The notes: generated by a model not told the origin, from the sequence alone. A DNA stretch of 64,000 nucleotides from Hymenobacter ruricola (GCF_015694525.1 NZ_JADQDM010000003.1:124001-188000); one strand, 5' to 3'. Shown: positions 1 through 8,489, counted from the stretch's first letter. A program made the numbers and translations.

Positions 1-1062
1 CGCCTGGCCACCAACGGCGCCACCATCCTGTTTCAGAACCAAACGCCGGCCGACGTGCCCGGCCTCGGCAACCTCGAAAACCGGCGCGTGAACTTCCAGA
101 AGCTGCTGGCCCAGTTCAAGTTCAAAGACTCCCAGGGCGGCGTGCGCCAGGCCACCGTGGGCAAGGGCCGCGTGCTGCTGGGCCCCGACGTGGACCAGCT
201 CCTGGCCAAAGCCGGCGTGCGCCGCGAAACGCTGGTCGATAACGGCCTGCAGTTCATCCGGCGCGGCCGGGCGGGCGGCCACACCTACTTCCTGGCCAAC
301 TGGGGCGACCAGCCCGTAGCCGCCTGGGTGCCCCTGGCCACCGCCGCCAAATCGGCCGCCCTCTACAACCCCATGACCGAGCAAAACGGCCTGGCCGCCG
401 TGCGCGCCACCGCCCAGGGCACCCCCGAAGTGTACGTGCAGCTGGCCCCCGGCGAAACCTGCCTCCTCGACACCAACGAAGCCGCTGCCACCGGCCCCGG
501 CTACCCCTACCACACCCTGGCCGCCGCGCCCCAGCCCCTGGCGGCGCCCTGGGACCTGAGCTTCCTCATGGGCGGCCCGGAGCTGCCGGCCAAGCAGCAG
601 GTGCGCGACCTGGCCTCCTGGACCACGCTGGCGGGCGAGGCGGGCCAGAAGTTCTCCGGCACCGCGGCCTACACCACCACCTTCGCTATGCCCGAAGGCC
701 CTGCCGACGGCTGGCTGCTCAACCTGGGCCGCGTGGCCCAGAGCGCCCGCGTGCAGCTCAACGGCCAGCTCGTGGCCACCCTGCTCGGCCCCGTGTACCA
801 GGTGTATTTGCCCAAATACCAGCTCAAACCCACCAACACCCTCACCGTGACGGTGAGCAACCTCATGGCCAACCGCATCGAGGACCTGGACCGCAGCCAC
901 GTCGACTGGAAGGTTTTCTACAACATCAACATGGCTGCCAAGCTCAAGGAAAACCGCGGCGCCGACGGCCTCTTCACCGCCGAGAAGTGGGCGCCGCAGG
1001 AGTCCGGCCTGCTCGGTCCGGTCACGCTCACGCCGGCTTCGGTGGGCGCGCCGGCGCAGTAG
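1..1062 (+). CDS. Alpha-L-rhamnosidase, GH106-type (3' part, 5' end outside window)
   Basis: The frame is open from base 1, so only the last 353 residues are visible. The protein probably removes terminal alpha-L-rhamnose from pectic side chains or glycosides in the periplasm or at the cell surface. The visible part starts in the region around DVPGLGNLENRR and ends in a beta-sandwich carbohydrate-binding domain (about residues 195-350) with W-T-T-L, LNLGRV, VQLNG and the run LMANRIEDLDR, which I recognise from the C-terminus of Bacteroidota GH106 proteins. The catalytic residues lie upstream and cannot be checked. The rhamnose catabolic genes follow on the opposite strand, which agrees with a rhamnose-releasing enzyme. 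The GTG at 55 is internal. A GH2-like exo-enzyme is the main alternative. Confidence 0.8.
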   Translation, partial: RLATNGATILFQNQTPADVPGLGNLENRRVNFQKLLAQFKFKDSQGGVRQATVGKGRVLLGPDVDQLLAKAGVRRETLVDNGLQFIRRGRAGGHTYFLANWGDQPVAAWVPLATAAKSAALYNPMTEQNGLAAVRATAQGTPEVYVQLAPGETCLLDTNEAAATGPGYPYHTLAAAPQPLAAPWDLSFLMGGPELPAKQQVRDLASWTTLAGEAGQKFSGTAAYTTTFAMPEGPADGWLLNLGRVAQSARVQLNGQLVATLLGPVYQVYLPKYQLKPTNTLTVTVSNLMANRIEDLDRSHVDWKVFYNINMAAKLKENRGADGLFTAEKWAPQESGLLGPVTLTPASVGAPAQ

Positions 1063-1138
1063 GGCAGGGGCAGGGCCAGGTTCTTGCCAGGGTTTTCAAC
1101 TGCACAAGTGGCCCGTCATGCGGACAAGTAGTTCGTCA

Positions 1139-1217
1139 GGTCGAGCTTGTCGAGACATCCCGCGTGCAGCAGTAATCAGTTGCTCTGGCCCGCGGGCTGT
1201 CCCGGCTGCGCTCGACC
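1139..1217. repeat. Degenerate intergenic palindrome (GTCATG/GAGC family)
   Basis: The left arm (about 1139-1164, AGGTCGAGCTTGTCGAGACA) and right arm (about 1188-1217, ending GCTGCGCTCGACCT) are imperfectly complementary. The left arm matches the perfect palindrome at 27637-27726, so this looks like a decayed copy of the same element. Confidence 0.5.
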
Positions 1218-1258
1218 TCACGCTTGGTAAGTCAGTACTCACCAGAATTTCCTGATAG

Positions 1259-1303
1259 CAGGAGGGTGCGGGAAGGTTTCAGGTAGTCAGGGTGACAGCT
1301 TTG
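1259..1303 (+). promoter_or_regulatory. CAGGA-repeat promoter upstream of the candidate small RNA
   Basis: CAGGAG at 1259 is followed 10 bp later by CGGGAAG at 1269, and CAGCTTTG ends at 1303, exactly 45 bp from the start of the first repeat. The same geometry is seen before rhaT (also CAGCTTTG), rhaI and the aldolase gene. The 19-mer GCAGGAGGGTGCGGGAAGG recurs identically at 16652-16670. No coding sequence starts downstream on this strand before the terminator at 1501-1535. Confidence 0.5.
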
Positions 1304-1307
1304 TAAT

Positions 1308-1535
1308 TGTGAGTGAATTACAACCTGACTGGCACGCAGCAGAACGGAAAAAGATTGGGTGGGAGTCCTCTTTCGTCCGTCTCTGCGGCGTGCCACGTCA
1401 GTGTTGCCATGTAGCGCCAACGATTAAAATCTGTGGTTGGGGCCGGCCACTACGAAAGCATGAAGGTTACAAGTGAGTTTTAGTGAAACAAGTAGAGTCG
1501 AAGAGGCGGCCTCCCCTGGGGGCCGCTTCTTTTTT
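1308..1535 (+). ncRNA. Candidate structured small RNA, about 230 nt
   Basis: The region between the promoter at 1259-1303 and the intrinsic terminator at 1501-1535 has no convincing reading frame but strong pairing potential. A long hairpin at 1325-1401 pairs CTGAC with GTCAG, GGCACGC (1331-1337) with GCGTGCC (1388-1394), GCAGA with TCTGC, ACGGA with TCCGT (1376-1380) and AAAGA with TCTTT (1369-1373). A second hairpin pairs GTAG (1411-1414) and CCAAC (1417-1421) with GTTGG (1436-1440) and CTAC (1450-1453). It shows no tmRNA, RNase P or SRP signatures that I recognise. The 5' end is estimated from the -7 element. Alternatively this is a structured 3' UTR of the upstream rhamnosidase gene. Confidence 0.5.
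1501..1535 (+). terminator. Rho-independent terminator (plus strand)
   Basis: AAGAGGCGGCC (1501-1511) pairs with GGCCGCTTCTT (1521-1531), with one G-U pair and a 9-nt loop, and is followed by a run of T to 1535. The T-run is on the plus strand, so it terminates plus-strand transcription. The nearest plus gene ends 440 bp upstream, which supports an RNA gene between them. Confidence 0.75.
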
Positions 1536-1550
1536 GGACAGTTTCCTAGC

Positions 1551-2117
1551 TCAGTACAGCAGCACTACGAGGCTGCGCGCGCCGTGCGCCCCAATCACCA
1601 GCGACTGCTCGATGTCGGCCGTCTTGGATGGGCCGGCCACGAACTTGCCGTAGCCACCGGTGCCGGGCAGCTGCGCGTAGGCCTGGTGCATGGTGGCCAC
1701 GATGCGCCGGTGGTCGAGCACCAGCGCCAGGTGCTGGGTGATGGTGGGCAGCGCCCGGTGCAGCATATTGGCCTCCGGGAGCCAGACGGCGCCGTTCTCG
1801 GCCACCCCGATTTCGCCCGGCAGCACGGCCAGGTCGATTTCGGCCAGGATGCCGGTCGACGTCTGCGCATCCACGGGTACCGTGCCGCGGAACAGGGGCG
1901 AGGCCGTGTTGCGCGCCTCTGGGAAAAGCTGCTGCAAAGTGGGCACGAGGCTGCCCAGCCCCTCCAGCCACACCACCGTGCCGCCGATGCCGGCCAGCAC
2001 GCTCGCAAACCGCTCCGCCGTGGCGTCGCCACCGAACAGCGGCACCTCGGGCAGCGGCAGTTCGTCGGGCTTGTTGGCCTGGGCGGCGGCTAAAATTCGG
2101 TCGCGGGAAGCACTCAT
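1551..2117 (-). CDS. lutC: Lactate utilisation protein C, LUD domain
   Basis: This 188-residue protein belongs to the LUD (LutC/YkgG) family and is the third component of the LutABC complex that oxidises L-lactate to pyruvate in the cytoplasm. The family features visible are the N-terminal MSASRDRIL helix, a central segment around GILAEIDLAVLPGEIGVAENG and a C-terminal GPSKTADIEQSLVIGAHG. The ATG is chosen because it overlaps the lutB stop in an ATGA junction, which suggests translational coupling. It is the last gene of the lutA-lutB-lutC run downstream of the rhamnose genes. Lactate is an expected product of the neighbouring rhamnose pathway. Confidence 0.88.
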   Translation of the reverse strand: MSASRDRILAAAQANKPDELPLPEVPLFGGDATAERFASVLAGIGGTVVWLEGLGSLVPTLQQLFPEARNTASPLFRGTVPVDAQTSTGILAEIDLAVLPGEIGVAENGAVWLPEANMLHRALPTITQHLALVLDHRRIVATMHQAYAQLPGTGGYGKFVAGPSKTADIEQSLVIGAHGARSLVVLLY

Positions 2118-3511
2118 GCCGGCAGTTTGGGTTGGGGTTGAGGCGCGGGCTGCGGCTGCTTGGCGTACCACTCGCGGAAGCTTTGCTTCGGCGGCGCGGG
2201 CAGCTCGCGGGCCACGGCCCAGGCATTGAAGGAGGTGGCGTGGGTGAGGCCGTGCGGCAGCAGGCGCAGGGCGCGCCGCGCAAACTGCCCGCCCAGGCCA
2301 TACACCCGGGTACTGGCCAGCACCCGGCCCATGAACTTCATGCCCCACTTTTTCGAGGCCGGGATTTCGTTGGCCTCGCCCAGCACCTGCCGCCACTTGT
2401 AGAGCTGGGTGTGAATGTCGATTTTTACGGGGCACACGTCGGTGCAGGAGCCGCAGAGCGTGCTGGCAAACGGCAGCGAGGCGTGCTTTTTCATGTCGAT
2501 GTTGGGCGACAGGATGGCCCCAATCGGGCCGGGCACCGTGAAGTCGTAGCTGTGGCCGCCGCTGCGCCGGTACACCGGGCAGGTGTTCATGCAGGCCCCG
2601 CAGCGAATGCACTTCAATGAGGCCCGGAAATCGGGCCGGCCCAGCTGCTGCGTCCGGCCATTATCGACGATGACAATGTGCATCTCCTTGCCCGGTGCCG
2701 GCTTGGTAAAGTGCGAGGTGTAGGTGGTAACGGGTTGGCCCGTGGCGCTGCGCGCCAGCAGCCGCGTGAACACGCCCAGGTCCGTGAGCCGCGGAATAAT
2801 CTTCTCGATGCCCATGGCCGCGATGTGCACCTGCGCCAGGTTCACGCCCAAATCGGCGTTGCCCTCGTTGGTGCACACCACCACGCCGCCGGTTTCGGCA
2901 ATGGCAAAATTGACGCCCGAAATGGCCACCTGCCCCGCCAGGAACTTGGCCCGCAAATGCTGCCGGGCGGCTTCGGTGAGGCGCTGCGGGTCGCTTTCGC
3001 CTTTGGTGGTGCCCAAGTGCGTGTGGAAGGTGTCGCCCACGTCCTCCTTCTTCAAGTGAATGGCGGGCAGCACGATGTGGCTGGGCGCCTCGTCGCGGAA
3101 CTGAATAATCCGTTCGCCCAAATCGGTATCCACCACCTCAATGCCGTGCTGAATCAGATACGGATTCAGGTGGCATTCCTCGGTCAGCATCGACTTGCTT
3201 TTCACCACGCGCGTGGCGCCCTGCTGCCGAATAATGTCGAGGATAATGGCATTGTGCTCGGCCGCATCGGCGGCCCAGTGCACGTGCACGCCGTTGGCCT
3301 GCGCGGCGGCCTCAAACTCCTGCAAATACAGGTCGAGCCGGCTCAGGGTGTGGTTTTTGATTTGCGAAGCCAGCTCGCGCAGCTCCTGAAATTCGGGCAC
3401 GCCGTACACGGCCTTGTCTCGCTTTTCGCGCACAAACCACAGGGTTTCGTCGTGCCAGGTGGTGCGGTCGGCATCCAGCAAAAACTTGTCGGCGCGGATG
3501 GCGTGGTTCAT
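2114..3511 (-). CDS. lutB: Lactate utilisation iron-sulfur protein LutB
   Basis: This 465-residue cytoplasmic protein is the electron-transfer subunit of the L-lactate oxidising LutABC complex. It has an N-terminal LUD domain and, further on, two ferredoxin-like 4Fe-4S motifs: CIRCGACMNTCPVYR near residue 300 and CGSCTDVCPVK near residue 351. I place the start at the ATG giving MNHAIRADKF. An upstream in-frame ATG would add 25 residues encoded partly by the palindrome at 3555-3655 and looks artefactual. The stop overlaps the lutC start by 4 bp. A 152-bp gap with that palindrome separates it from lutA. Confidence 0.9.
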   Translation of the reverse strand: MNHAIRADKFLLDADRTTWHDETLWFVREKRDKAVYGVPEFQELRELASQIKNHTLSRLDLYLQEFEAAAQANGVHVHWAADAAEHNAIILDIIRQQGATRVVKSKSMLTEECHLNPYLIQHGIEVVDTDLGERIIQFRDEAPSHIVLPAIHLKKEDVGDTFHTHLGTTKGESDPQRLTEAARQHLRAKFLAGQVAISGVNFAIAETGGVVVCTNEGNADLGVNLAQVHIAAMGIEKIIPRLTDLGVFTRLLARSATGQPVTTYTSHFTKPAPGKEMHIVIVDNGRTQQLGRPDFRASLKCIRCGACMNTCPVYRRSGGHSYDFTVPGPIGAILSPNIDMKKHASLPFASTLCGSCTDVCPVKIDIHTQLYKWRQVLGEANEIPASKKWGMKFMGRVLASTRVYGLGGQFARRALRLLPHGLTHATSFNAWAVARELPAPPKQSFREWYAKQPQPAPQPQPKLPA

Positions 3512-3554
3512 GTGGTGGGTTGGTGGAGTGCGAAGAGCGAAGGTGAAAATGTCC

Positions 3555-3655
3555 GTCATCCTGAGCGCAGCGAAGGACCTTCTCACGCCCGAACAAATTG
3601 CAGTAATTTCAAACTGCGCAGTCGTGAGAAGGTCCTTCGCTGCGCTCAGGATGAC
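3555..3655. repeat. Intergenic palindrome (GAGCGCAGCGA family), 33-bp arms
   Basis: Perfect inverted repeat, 3555-3587 against 3623-3655, with a 35-bp spacer, between lutA and lutB. Its core GAGCGCAGCGAAG is shared with the palindromes at 8564-8660 and 50498-50592, so it is a dispersed REP- or MITE-like element. It may also act as an mRNA hairpin. Confidence 0.85.
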
Positions 3656-3663
3656 AGATGTAA

Positions 3664-4404
3664 TTAGGCAACCACACCATTCAGAATCTCCGCCGCGTGC
3701 ATCACCCGGATAGGCATTTTAGCGCGGCGCACGATGCCTTCCAGGTGCATCAAACACGACATGTCGCTGCCGGTGAGCACCTGCGTGCCGTTCAGCACGT
3801 GGTCGGCCACGCGGTCCTGGCCCATGCGGGCCGAGATGCCGGCTTCGCTCACGCAAAACGTGCCGCCGAAGCCGCAGCACTCGTCGTTGCGGTTGAGGTG
3901 GGTAAGCTCGATGCCATCGAGCGAGGCCAGCAGGCGGCGCAACTGCCCGTCGCGCACCGGCGTCATCTCCGATTCGTTGGCTTGGTGCAGGCCGCGCTGG
4001 CCGTGGCAGCTCAGGTGCAGCCCCACTTTGTGCGGGAAGGCGCCCGGCAGCGTATCCACTTTCAGTACGGTGCTGATGAAGTCGATTAAATCATAGGCCG
4101 CGCCGCGCACGTGCTGCACGGCGGCGGTTTGGTCGAGCTTGTCGAAGTGCTTGCGCACGTGGTAGACGCAGCTGCCGGAGGGCGCCACCACGTAATCGTA
4201 GTCCTGAAACGTCTGCACGAAATGCTGGTAGATGGGCAGGGCGTCGCGCTCGCAGCCGCTGTTGGCCAGGGGCTGGCCGCAGCAGGTTTGCTGGGCCGGA
4301 AAGTGCGCGGTGACGCCCAGCTTCTCAAGCAGCTGCAGCGTCGCAATGCCTACCTGGGGGTAGAACTGGTCGATGTAGCACGGGACGAATAGGGCAACTT
4401 TCAT
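3664..4404 (-). CDS. lutA: Lactate utilisation protein A, cysteine-rich (CCG domain)
   Basis: This 246-residue protein is the LutA/YkgE-type subunit, similar to heterodisulfide-reductase and glycolate-oxidase iron-sulfur subunits, and acts with LutB and LutC in L-lactate oxidation. It opens with MKVALFVPCYIDQFYPQVG. It carries two cysteine-rich CCG motifs: TCCGQPLANSG near residue 40 and ECCGFGGTFC near residue 173. Length is normal for the family. It is first in the lut run and follows the rhamnulokinase gene by about 107 bp containing a palindrome, so it may be read from the rhamnose operon. Confidence 0.9.
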   Translation of the reverse strand: MKVALFVPCYIDQFYPQVGIATLQLLEKLGVTAHFPAQQTCCGQPLANSGCERDALPIYQHFVQTFQDYDYVVAPSGSCVYHVRKHFDKLDQTAAVQHVRGAAYDLIDFISTVLKVDTLPGAFPHKVGLHLSCHGQRGLHQANESEMTPVRDGQLRRLLASLDGIELTHLNRNDECCGFGGTFCVSEAGISARMGQDRVADHVLNGTQVLTGSDMSCLMHLEGIVRRAKMPIRVMHAAEILNGVVA

Positions 4405-4422
4405 TCTTGGTTTTTAGCGTGT

Positions 4423-4495
4423 GTAGCGTGGACTCTGCGAGTCCGCGCGCTGGCGAACGTCCCGGCAAAGCGCGGACTCGCAGAGTCCACGCTAC
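4423..4495. repeat. Intergenic palindrome (GGACTC-tgc-GAGTCC family)
   Basis: Perfect 26-bp arms, 4423-4448 against 4470-4495. Each arm is itself a small hairpin (GGACTC, TGC, GAGTCC). Related copies lie at 7295, 10915, 59774 and 62453. Confidence 0.85.
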
Positions 4496-4511
4496 GACTG
4501 TCCGGCTCTCG

Positions 4512-5897
4512 CTACGCCGTCCGGTTCTGCGCAATCACCAGCGGCAGCTCGTCCTCATCCGTGAACAGCGGCTGGGTTTTCTTCAGCGCCTCGCCCTGCT
4601 CCAGGTGCACCAGAGCGCCCAGCGCGGTGGCCTGCGGCACTTCCAGCGTGCGGATTTCGGCCTTGGGGAAGTTCCAGCTCAGCGTTTGCATGAAGAGTGG
4701 GTTGCGGGCAAAGCCGCCGTCCACGAAGATGGTTTTCTCGCCCTGCCACACCAGATGGATGGATTCGAGCAGGATGTTAATCAGCCCGTGCATGAGGTGC
4801 TGGTAGGCATCGGAGGCAGTGCGGAAACCTGAGAGGTCCCACTCGCCGGCCGGCTCATCGGGGAAGGGGCCGGTGCCGGCCATGCAGCCGGGCCGGAAGT
4901 CGGCCGAGGTTTTGTCGTAGGGCCGGGCCAGCACGATGGAGCGGTAAAAGTCCGGCTTCACGTGGAAGTGCGCGGCAATGCGCTCCACCTGAAAGTCGTG
5001 CTCGCGGCCCAGAAACACGCGGGCGGCGCGGGTGGCTTCGCCGCGCGGCGTCATGAAGCTGAGGCAGTCGCGGCGCAGCAGCTCCGGCGTGAGGGGCTGG
5101 CTGTTGAACGGGTTGATGGTAACCGACCAAGTGCCCGTCGAAACCAGCACGAAGGGTTCGTCGTGCTCGGCCAGGTAGGGCATCACGGCCGAAGTGCTGT
5201 CGTGCAGGCCCACGCCCACCATGATGCCGTCGACCACCGAGGCGATGGAGTCGCGCGTAAGCGGCGCCAGCTTCTCGTCGATGCCCTCGCGGCGCACCCA
5301 CTCGTGGTACTGGCCGCGCTGGTAGTCCCACAGGTTGGTGTGGCAGCCCACGGAAGTATAGTCACTGAATTTCTCGCCCGAAATCAGGTAAGAGAGGTAG
5401 TTGGGCAGGTGCAACGAGGTGTGGATGCGGGCGTACTGCTCCGGCTTGGCGTATTTCAGCCAGTACAGCTGCAGGCCCGAGTTCAACAGGCCGAGCTGTG
5501 GCGAGCAGGTTTCGGCCGCGAATTCTTCCTTCGACTGCCCCAGTTGGGCGTAAAACTGCGCCTCAATCTCAGCCGGAATGGGCTTGAGGTAGTTGTAGAG
5601 CGGCAGCACGGGCTCGCCGTCGGCGCCGAGGTGCACGAAGCTGGCGCCGTAGGCCGTGAAGTTCACGCCCTTTACGGTGTAGTGCGGGTGCTGGCGCAGG
5701 TTGCGCCAGTGGGCCAGCACCCACTCGGTGAGGCGGGGCAGGTGGTCGCACACAAAGCCGTCGTCGTCCAGCACGTCAGTGCACACATGCAACTCCTCGT
5801 CAATAATCTGCTGGTCCTCGTCGAAGAGAATCAGCTTCTTATTGGTCTTGCCGATGTCGAACACGGCGTACACCGACTTTTTCATGGTCTTTTTCAT
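4512..5897 (-). CDS. rhaB: Rhamnulokinase, FGGY family
   Basis: This 461-residue FGGY carbohydrate kinase probably phosphorylates L-rhamnulose to L-rhamnulose 1-phosphate in the cytoplasm. The N-terminal ATPase motif is FDIGKTNKKLILFD, later followed by VLVSTGTWSVTINPF and FVDGGFARNP, as in FGGY kinases. The substrate is inferred from position: its ATG overlaps the stop of rhamnose isomerase by 4 bp (ATGA), which decides the start over the ATG four codons later. The next genes are lutABC. A fuculokinase or xylulokinase role is possible from sequence alone but fits the neighbours less well. Confidence 0.85.
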   Translation of the reverse strand: MKKTMKKSVYAVFDIGKTNKKLILFDEDQQIIDEELHVCTDVLDDDGFVCDHLPRLTEWVLAHWRNLRQHPHYTVKGVNFTAYGASFVHLGADGEPVLPLYNYLKPIPAEIEAQFYAQLGQSKEEFAAETCSPQLGLLNSGLQLYWLKYAKPEQYARIHTSLHLPNYLSYLISGEKFSDYTSVGCHTNLWDYQRGQYHEWVRREGIDEKLAPLTRDSIASVVDGIMVGVGLHDSTSAVMPYLAEHDEPFVLVSTGTWSVTINPFNSQPLTPELLRRDCLSFMTPRGEATRAARVFLGREHDFQVERIAAHFHVKPDFYRSIVLARPYDKTSADFRPGCMAGTGPFPDEPAGEWDLSGFRTASDAYQHLMHGLINILLESIHLVWQGEKTIFVDGGFARNPLFMQTLSWNFPKAEIRTLEVPQATALGALVHLEQGEALKKTQPLFTDEDELPLVIAQNRTA

Positions 5898-7174
5898 AGC
5901 CCGGTCGATACGCTGTGCTTGCCGCGCTGGCCGATGAGCTGCTCGCGCACGCCGGCGGCGCGGTAGGCGGCGAGGGGCTTGAGGGCGCCGCCGGCCCGCA
6001 GGTAGGCTTCTGACACCAGCGGGCGCACGTCGGTGAGGAAGGCGTCGCGCAGGATTTCCTCGGCCCGCACCACGTCGTTGGCTTCCTGGGCTTCGGCGAG
6101 GGCGTCGCGGTCGACTAACAGGGCTTTGGCGTAAGCGGAAAGGATGTTTTCGACGGATTGCAGCAGGTCTTCCAGCGGGTCTTTCACGTTGTGGCTGGCG
6201 TCAATCATGTAGGCCACGGCTTCGGCCGGCACCGATTGGTCGAGGGCGGCGTCCACCAGCTCGTTGAAAATCAGGAAGAGCTGGAAGGGCTTGGCGCTGC
6301 CAGTGGTCAGGTCGTCGTCGCCATACATCGAGCCGTTGAAGTGGAAACCGCCGAGGCGGCCAAACTGGCGCAGGCGGCCCACAATCTGCTCGATGTTGGT
6401 GTTGGGCAGGTGATGGCCCAGGTCCACGAGCACCTGCGCGTTCTGGCCAATGGCCTGGCACAGGGCCAGCGAGGTGCCCCAATCCGGAATCACCATCGAG
6501 TAGAAGTTGGGCTCGTAGGGCTTGTACTCCACCAGCATGGTCCAGTCGGTCGGCATGGCCTCGTAGATGGCCGCCAGCGACTCCTGGGTGCGCAGAAACG
6601 CGCGGCGCAAGTGCTGCTGGCCGGGGAAGTTGGAGCCGTCGGCCAGCCACACGGTCAGCGTTTTGGCGTCGAGCTGACGGCCGTAGCCCACGCAGTCGAT
6701 GTTGTGCTGAATGGCCTGCTCGCGCACGGCTTTGTCGGTGTTGCTGAGCGAGCCAAACTTGTAGGTGTGGGCCTGGTCTTTCTGGTCCTGAAAGGTGTTG
6801 GAATTCACCGAATCAATCACCAAGCCGTTTTGCTTGAGCAACTGCTGGAGGCCGGCGATGTCCTGCGGAATGTCCCAGGGAATGTGCAGCGAAATGGAGT
6901 TGGACGAGCGATTGAGCGCCTGCAGAATGCCCACGTCACCGATTTTCTCTTCCAGCGTGCGGGGCTCACCGCCCAGCGGGAAGCGGCCGAAACGGGTGCC
7001 GCCCGTGCCCAGCGCCCAGCTCGGAATGGCCACCTGGAAATCAATCAGCTTCTGCACCACGGCCGGCACGTCGAGCTGGCGCAGGCGCGGCGACTCGGCC
7101 AAATGCTGGAAATTGTGTTGGTGCTCGGCCAGCAAAGGCTGGTTGAGCTCGGCAAGGCGTTGGTCGGAGAACAT
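5894..7174 (-). CDS. rhaI: L-rhamnose isomerase (RhaI type)
   Basis: This 426-residue TIM-barrel isomerase converts L-rhamnose to L-rhamnulose. Its length matches the Pseudomonas stutzeri type of L-rhamnose isomerase. Family features seen are the N-terminal helix MFSDQRLAELN, WALGTGGTRFGRFP, the stretch VLVDLGHHLPNTNIEQIV and the FHFNGSMYGDDDL segment supplying His/Asp metal ligands. It is translationally coupled to the kinase downstream (ATGA). A CAGGA-repeat promoter ends 47 bp upstream of its start, and a palindrome separates it from the GntR gene, so it likely starts its own transcript. Confidence 0.92.
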   Translation of the reverse strand: MFSDQRLAELNQPLLAEHQHNFQHLAESPRLRQLDVPAVVQKLIDFQVAIPSWALGTGGTRFGRFPLGGEPRTLEEKIGDVGILQALNRSSNSISLHIPWDIPQDIAGLQQLLKQNGLVIDSVNSNTFQDQKDQAHTYKFGSLSNTDKAVREQAIQHNIDCVGYGRQLDAKTLTVWLADGSNFPGQQHLRRAFLRTQESLAAIYEAMPTDWTMLVEYKPYEPNFYSMVIPDWGTSLALCQAIGQNAQVLVDLGHHLPNTNIEQIVGRLRQFGRLGGFHFNGSMYGDDDLTTGSAKPFQLFLIFNELVDAALDQSVPAEAVAYMIDASHNVKDPLEDLLQSVENILSAYAKALLVDRDALAEAQEANDVVRAEEILRDAFLTDVRPLVSEAYLRAGGALKPLAAYRAAGVREQLIGQRGKHSVSTGL

Positions 7175-7220
7175 AAGGCCGTGGAGTAGGATAGGAAAGT
7201 CCGGTGTTGGATGGGTAGAA

Positions 7221-7265
7221 CAAATTACCCGTAGGCAGCGGCCGGAACTGTTCTGGGCTCTCCTG
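7221..7265 (-). promoter_or_regulatory. CAGGA-repeat promoter of rhaI
   Basis: Read on the minus strand, CAGGAG begins at 7265, the second half-site CAGAAC at 7255 (10-bp period), and the -7-like element TAATTTG ends at 7221, 45 bp from the start. It lies 47-91 bp upstream of rhaI. It has the same layout as the promoters of the aldolase gene and rhaT. Confidence 0.55.
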
Positions 7266-7294
7266 TTTGCGGGGAAAAACCTGGCGGCGCGGGC

Positions 7295-7377
7295 GGTAGC
7301 GTGGACTCTGCGAGTCCGCGTATCGTTGTCGTCGTAGGCCGTTCGCTCGGGCGCGGACTCGCAGAGTCCACGCTACC
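7295..7377. repeat. Intergenic palindrome (GGACTC-tgc-GAGTCC family)
   Basis: Perfect 26-bp arms, 7295-7320 against 7352-7377, between the GntR gene (stop at 7379) and rhaI. It ends 1 bp from the GntR stop codon and could serve as its 3' end hairpin. Confidence 0.85.
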
Positions 7378-7378
7378 G

Positions 7379-8389
7379 CTACAACGAGCCCCGCCGAATG
7401 GTGTAGAACGGGTTCTTCACCTTCACGCGCTGCTTTTCCAGCAGCAGGGTGGCCGCGGTGCGGCCCATGGCCTCAAAGTCGGTGGTAATCACCGTCATGT
7501 TCAGCAGCTCTTTCAGGGGCGTTTCGTTGAAGGAGATGATGCCCACTTCGCGGCCCAGCAGGTAGCTGGTCTGGCGGATTTTCTTCACCAGCTCCACCAG
7601 GTCGGTTTCGCGGATGACGACGTAGGCGGTGCCGGCCGTCACCACTTCGTTCATGGCGTTTTCCACCACCGAAAATTCCTTGTTGCGCATCAGGCAAAAG
7701 GAGCGGAAGCCCCAGGGTAATTCTTCCGGGTGGTTGGCGTCGGAAGGCAGCACCAGCACCAGGCGGGAGTACTTTTCCAGCAAATCTTCGGCGTTTTCGA
7801 GGGCCCCGAAAATGTCCTTGTCAAAGTCCTGGAACACGCGCAGACAGTCGTGGGCGAGCTCGGGAATATCCTTATCGAGCAGCACCAGCTCCTGGCTGGG
7901 AATGGTGTTGAGAATGGCGCGGGACAGGGCCTTATCGGTGTCCAGGGTGAAGTGTGGCATCACCACGTAGTAGTTGTATTTGCCTAGGTTCTTTTCAATG
8001 ATTTCCTGAAACAGGTTCACGTTGTAGTGGTGAATCTGCAGGTCGACGGTGGCGCGGTCGCCGAGGGTTTCGAGAAAGGCGTAATAGATGATTTTCTTGT
8101 AGGAGCTGAGCTTGTTGAACACCAGCAGAATCTTCAGTTTCGAGGTGTCGCTGGCTTCCACGTAGTAGCCCTTGCCCTGCACCGAGGTGATAAAACCCCG
8201 CTCGCGCAGCTCACGGTAGGCTTTTTCCACGGTGTCGCGGGCCAGGTAGTGCTCCACGCTCAGCTCGCTGATGCTGGGCAGGTGGTCGCCGTTTTTCAGC
8301 ACGCCGCGCTCAATGTCCATAATCACCGACTGCACAATCTGCTTGTACTTCGGCGTTTTATCCAGCGGCTTGAGTTGTAGTTGGTACAT
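7379..8389 (-). CDS. GntR-type transcriptional regulator with sugar-binding-like domain
   Basis: A 336-residue DNA-binding regulator, probably controlling the rhamnose genes. Residues about 10-75 form a GntR winged helix-turn-helix (KYKQIVQSVIMDIERG, LPSISELS, RDTVEKAYRELRERGFI, GKGYYVE). The remainder resembles a periplasmic-binding-protein/LacI-type effector domain, ending in YVVIRETDLVEL and GIISFNETPLKELL. The ATG giving MYQLQLKPLDK is chosen because GntR proteins start close to the first helix. An upstream in-frame start would add 55 residues with no family likeness. It sits between rhaI and the aldolase gene. Whether it binds the CAGGA sites is unproven: GntR sites are usually inverted repeats. 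Confidence 0.85.
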   Translation of the reverse strand: MYQLQLKPLDKTPKYKQIVQSVIMDIERGVLKNGDHLPSISELSVEHYLARDTVEKAYRELRERGFITSVQGKGYYVEASDTSKLKILLVFNKLSSYKKIIYYAFLETLGDRATVDLQIHHYNVNLFQEIIEKNLGKYNYYVVMPHFTLDTDKALSRAILNTIPSQELVLLDKDIPELAHDCLRVFQDFDKDIFGALENAEDLLEKYSRLVLVLPSDANHPEELPWGFRSFCLMRNKEFSVVENAMNEVVTAGTAYVVIRETDLVELVKKIRQTSYLLGREVGIISFNETPLKELLNMTVITTDFEAMGRTAATLLLEKQRVKVKNPFYTIRRGSL

Positions 8390-8489
8390 CCCGGGGTGGT
8401 GGGGAATCTGGTGTCGTCGGGTGTCAGGTTTTGCTAAAAAACGGGCCTGACGCAACGAGGCGTGGGAAAAAGGGGAGGAGGCGTCACCC

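Noticed and set aside
1232-1420. Small minus-strand coding sequence (62 codons)
   Set aside because: It overlaps the strongly paired hairpin of the candidate RNA, has no start signal and no recognisable product.
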